Assembly: GCA_943328885.2 (NCBI GenBank)
Contig: CALQBT020000136.1
Span: forward strand, 1 to 7,156
DNA length: 7,156 bases
Source of the DNA: Bordetella parapertussis
Lineage (GTDB): Bacteria; Pseudomonadota; Gammaproteobacteria; Burkholderiales; Burkholderiaceae_C
Direction of reading: 5' to 3'
The translations under genes were made by a program, and so were the position numbers. Shown here piece by piece: positions 5,662 through 7,156 of this stretch. Numbering within the stretch: position 1 is the stretch's first letter; each line of letters begins with the position of its first letter. The notes below the pieces were generated by a model. It worked only from the letters and a program-made list of their open reading frames with translations. It made no database searches and was not told the DNA's origin.

Positions 5662-6477
5662 ATGGCCAAGATCATCGTTGTCACCTCCGGCAAAGGCGGC
5701 GTGGGCAAGACCACCACCAGCGCCAGCTTCTCTGCCGGCTTGGCGCTGCGTGGCCACAAGACCGCCGTGATCGACTTCGACGTCGGATTGCGCAATCTCG
5801 ATCTGATCATGGGCTGCGAACGCCGGGTGGTCTATGACTTGATCAACGTGATTCACAACGAGGCCAAGCTGACCCAGGCCTTGATCAAGGACAAGCAGTG
5901 CGACAACTTGTACGTGCTGGCGGCCAGCCAGACCCGTGACAAGGACGCGCTGACCCAGGACGGGGTCGAGCGGGTGCTCAACGATCTGGCTGCGATGGAC
6001 TTCGAGTACATCGTCTGCGATTCGCCCGCTGGCATCGAGACGGGTGCACTGATGGCGATGCACTACGCCGATGAGGCGCTGGTGGTGACCAATCCGGAGG
6101 TCTCGTCGGTGCGCGATTCGGACCGTATTCTGGGCATGCTGTCGTCCAAGACCAAGCGCGCGATCGAAGGTCTGGCGCCGATCAAGGAGCACCTGTTGAT
6201 CACCCGTTACAACCCGAGTCGCGTGGTCGGTGGCCAGATGTTGTCGCTCGACGACATTCAGGAAATCCTGCGCATTCCGTTGATCGGCGTGATTCCTGAG
6301 AGTGAGACCGTGCTCGACGCGAGCAACCAAGGCGTGCCAGCGATCCACCTCAAGGCCACCGATGTCAGCGAGGCCTACCAGGATGTGATCAGCCGCTTTC
6401 TTGGCGACAAGGTGCCGATGCGATTCGTCGACGCCGAGAAACCCGGCTTCTTCAAGCGGCTGTTCGGCGGGAGGTGA
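5662..6477 (+). CDS. minD: Septum site-determining ATPase MinD
   Basis: MinD (271 residues, close to the 270 of E. coli) is the membrane-cycling ATPase of the Min system: ATP-bound dimers sit on the inner membrane, recruit MinC, and are released when MinE triggers hydrolysis. The deviant Walker [10 protein letters not shown] (10-18) carries both the signature Lys11 and Lys16. Switch residues [10 protein letters not shown] (36-45) include Asp38 and Asp40. The Walker B region is [11 protein letters not shown]. The C-terminus [10 protein letters not shown] is the amphipathic membrane-targeting helix. ATG 5662 gives the exact family N-terminus [13 protein letters not shown]. The ribosome site is weak (AGAAAG, about 9 bases upstream), so coupling to minC across the 52-bp gap is possible. 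The minE ribosome site lies within its last codons. No key residue is missing. Confidence 0.98.
   Translation: MAKIIVVTSGKGGVGKTTTSASFSAGLALRGHKTAVIDFDVGLRNLDLIMGCERRVVYDLINVIHNEAKLTQALIKDKQCDNLYVLAASQTRDKDALTQDGVERVLNDLAAMDFEYIVCDSPAGIETGALMAMHYADEALVVTNPEVSSVRDSDRILGMLSSKTKRAIEGLAPIKEHLLITRYNPSRVVGGQMLSLDDIQEILRIPLIGVIPESETVLDASNQGVPAIHLKATDVSEAYQDVISRFLGDKVPMRFVDAEKPGFFKRLFGGR
6469..6477 (+). promoter_or_regulatory. Strong ribosome binding site of minE inside the minD 3' end
   Basis: GGGAGGTGA overlaps the last codons and stop of minD and sits 5 bases before ATG 6483. It decides the minE start: the alternative GTG at 6474 overlaps the minD stop and lies inside this motif. The arrangement implies translational coupling of minD and minE. 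Confidence 0.7.
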
Positions 6478-6482
6478 GCGGC

Positions 6483-6746
6483 ATGTCGTTTCTCTCGTTC
6501 TTTCTGGGCGAAAAGAAGAAAACCGCCTCGGTCGCCAAAGAGCGGCTGCAGATCATCCTGGCCCATGAGCGATCGGGTCGTGGCGTTTCGCGCGCTGACT
6601 ACTTGCCGCAGCTGCAAAAAGAGCTGATGGCGGTGATCTCCAAATACGTCCAGATCTCGCCCGAAGACATCAAGGTCAGCCTGGAAAAGCAGGACAACTT
6701 CGAGGTTCTGGAGGTCAAGATCGAATTGCCCGACGCGGTGCGCTGA
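6483..6746 (+). CDS. minE: Cell division topological specificity factor MinE
   Basis: MinE (87 residues; 88 in E. coli) stimulates the MinD ATPase and drives pole-to-pole oscillation, giving the MinC inhibitor its minimum at mid-cell. The N-terminal [15 protein letters not shown] is the amphipathic membrane-binding and latch segment. Next, [14 protein letters not shown] (17-30) is the anti-MinCD helix, with Arg21, Ile24 and Ile25 at the positions that contact MinD. The C-terminal topological-specificity domain (about 32-87) includes [19 protein letters not shown] and ends in a typical beta strand ([11 protein letters not shown]). The start at ATG 6483 aligns with other MinE N-termini and is 5 bases from a strong ribosome site in the minD end. 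It is third gene of the operon, 5 bases after minD. Confidence 0.97.
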   Translation: MSFLSFFLGEKKKTASVAKERLQIILAHERSGRGVSRADYLPQLQKELMAVISKYVQISPEDIKVSLEKQDNFEVLEVKIELPDAVR

Positions 6747-6752
6747 GCGCGC

Positions 6753-7156
6753 GTGGTGGGCGCCTCAGATCCTTGCCTGCGTTTTCTGGCAGGCTACCCG
6801 GCGCCGCTGCTGGCCCAAGTCCGGCAGCAGATCGCCCAGGGCCAGCTCGGGCCATACCTCAGGCAGCGCTACCCCGAGGCGCATGTGATCCGCACCGACA
6901 GCGCGCTCTACGAACATGCCAAGGCGCTGAAGTCGCGCCATCTGCGCCATGCCGATCCGCTGGCCAAGGTGTTGTTCGACAACCGCTTGCAGATCGACCA
7001 GCGTGCGCTGGGCACCTTGACCTCGGTGTCACGCGTTCAGGGCGGCCGTCTGACGGCCAAGCGCGAGGTGCGGGTCGCGGCGCTGTTCAAGGACGCGCCG
7101 GCGGCGATGCTCGAGATGATCGTGGTGCACGAGCTTGCGCACCTCAAGGAGCGTGA
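6753..7156 (+). CDS. YgjP-like (DUF45) zinc metallopeptidase, N-terminal part
   Basis: The frame opens just after minE and is still open at the window edge, giving 134 codons. No ATG lies near the beginning; tandem GTGs at 6753 and 6756 are the likely starts, only 6 bases past the minE stop, so it is probably co-transcribed with minE. No clear Shine-Dalgarno is visible. The protein shows FLAGYPAPLLAQVRQQIAQG near the start, then RVQGGRLTAKREVRVA and the zinc motif MIVVHELAHLKE, where HELAH (126-130) supplies two zinc-binding His and the catalytic Glu. This is the YgjP/WLM M48-like family, putative soluble peptidases of unknown substrate. The third zinc ligand should lie just downstream, outside the window. 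The family call is good; any functional tie to the Min system is unproven. Confidence 0.82.
   Translation, partial: MVGASDPCLRFLAGYPAPLLAQVRQQIAQGQLGPYLRQRYPEAHVIRTDSALYEHAKALKSRHLRHADPLAKVLFDNRLQIDQRALGTLTSVSRVQGGRLTAKREVRVAALFKDAPAAMLEMIVVHELAHLKER

Noticed and set aside
5464..6348. 294-codon minus-strand open frame opposite minD
   Set aside because: It covers the core of MinD, has an Arg/His/Gln-rich composition and no family signature or ribosome site.
6773..7156. Open frame of 127 codons at the right edge
   Set aside because: The neighbouring frame encodes HELAH and conserved YgjP-like sequence; this frame is an Ala/Arg/Gly/Pro-rich shadow.

Overview
The window reads as ordinary chromosomal DNA from a GC-rich Gram-negative bacterium. 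It is most likely a betaproteobacterium of the order Burkholderiales (Rubrivivax/Leptothrix-like relatives would fit). Evidence: a complete minCDE division-site operon with typical proteobacterial proteins, an OmpW outer-membrane barrel, a lipobox lipoprotein, a periplasmic FKBP and acyl-CoA metabolism genes. The genus is inference from protein style only.

Layout. Positions 1-213 (+) hold the last 70 residues of an acyl-CoA dehydrogenase. It converges at a hairpin (235-253) with a leftward block: an FKBP-type prolyl isomerase (263-727, -), an OmpW-family barrel (816-1466, -), a GDSL/SGNH esterase lipoprotein (1492-2694, -) and a DUF1446/AtuA-family protein (2861-4669, -). The intergenic strip 4670-4832 separates this block from the divergent rightward operon minC (4833-5609), minD (5662-6477), minE (6483-6746) and the start of a YgjP-like zinc metallopeptidase (6753 to the window edge).

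How the genes work together. MinC, MinD and MinE form the oscillating inhibitor that keeps the FtsZ ring at mid-cell. The leftward block looks like accessory metabolism of hydrophobic compounds. The lipoprotein esterase and OmpW lie 25 bp apart and are probably co-transcribed. AtuA-family proteins and acyl-CoA dehydrogenases belong to acyl-CoA pathways such as acyclic terpene or branched-chain acid breakdown. A link between them is a hypothesis, not something the sequence proves.

Non-coding structure is the least explained part. There is a long imperfect dyad in the atuA-minC divergent region, three hairpins between the atuA-like gene and the esterase, a 13-bp palindrome before the FKBP gene, and a 17-bp direct repeat whose second copy begins at the acyl-CoA dehydrogenase stop codon. 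I see no tRNA, rRNA, CRISPR array, insertion sequence, prophage or toxin-antitoxin gene, and no convincing new system.
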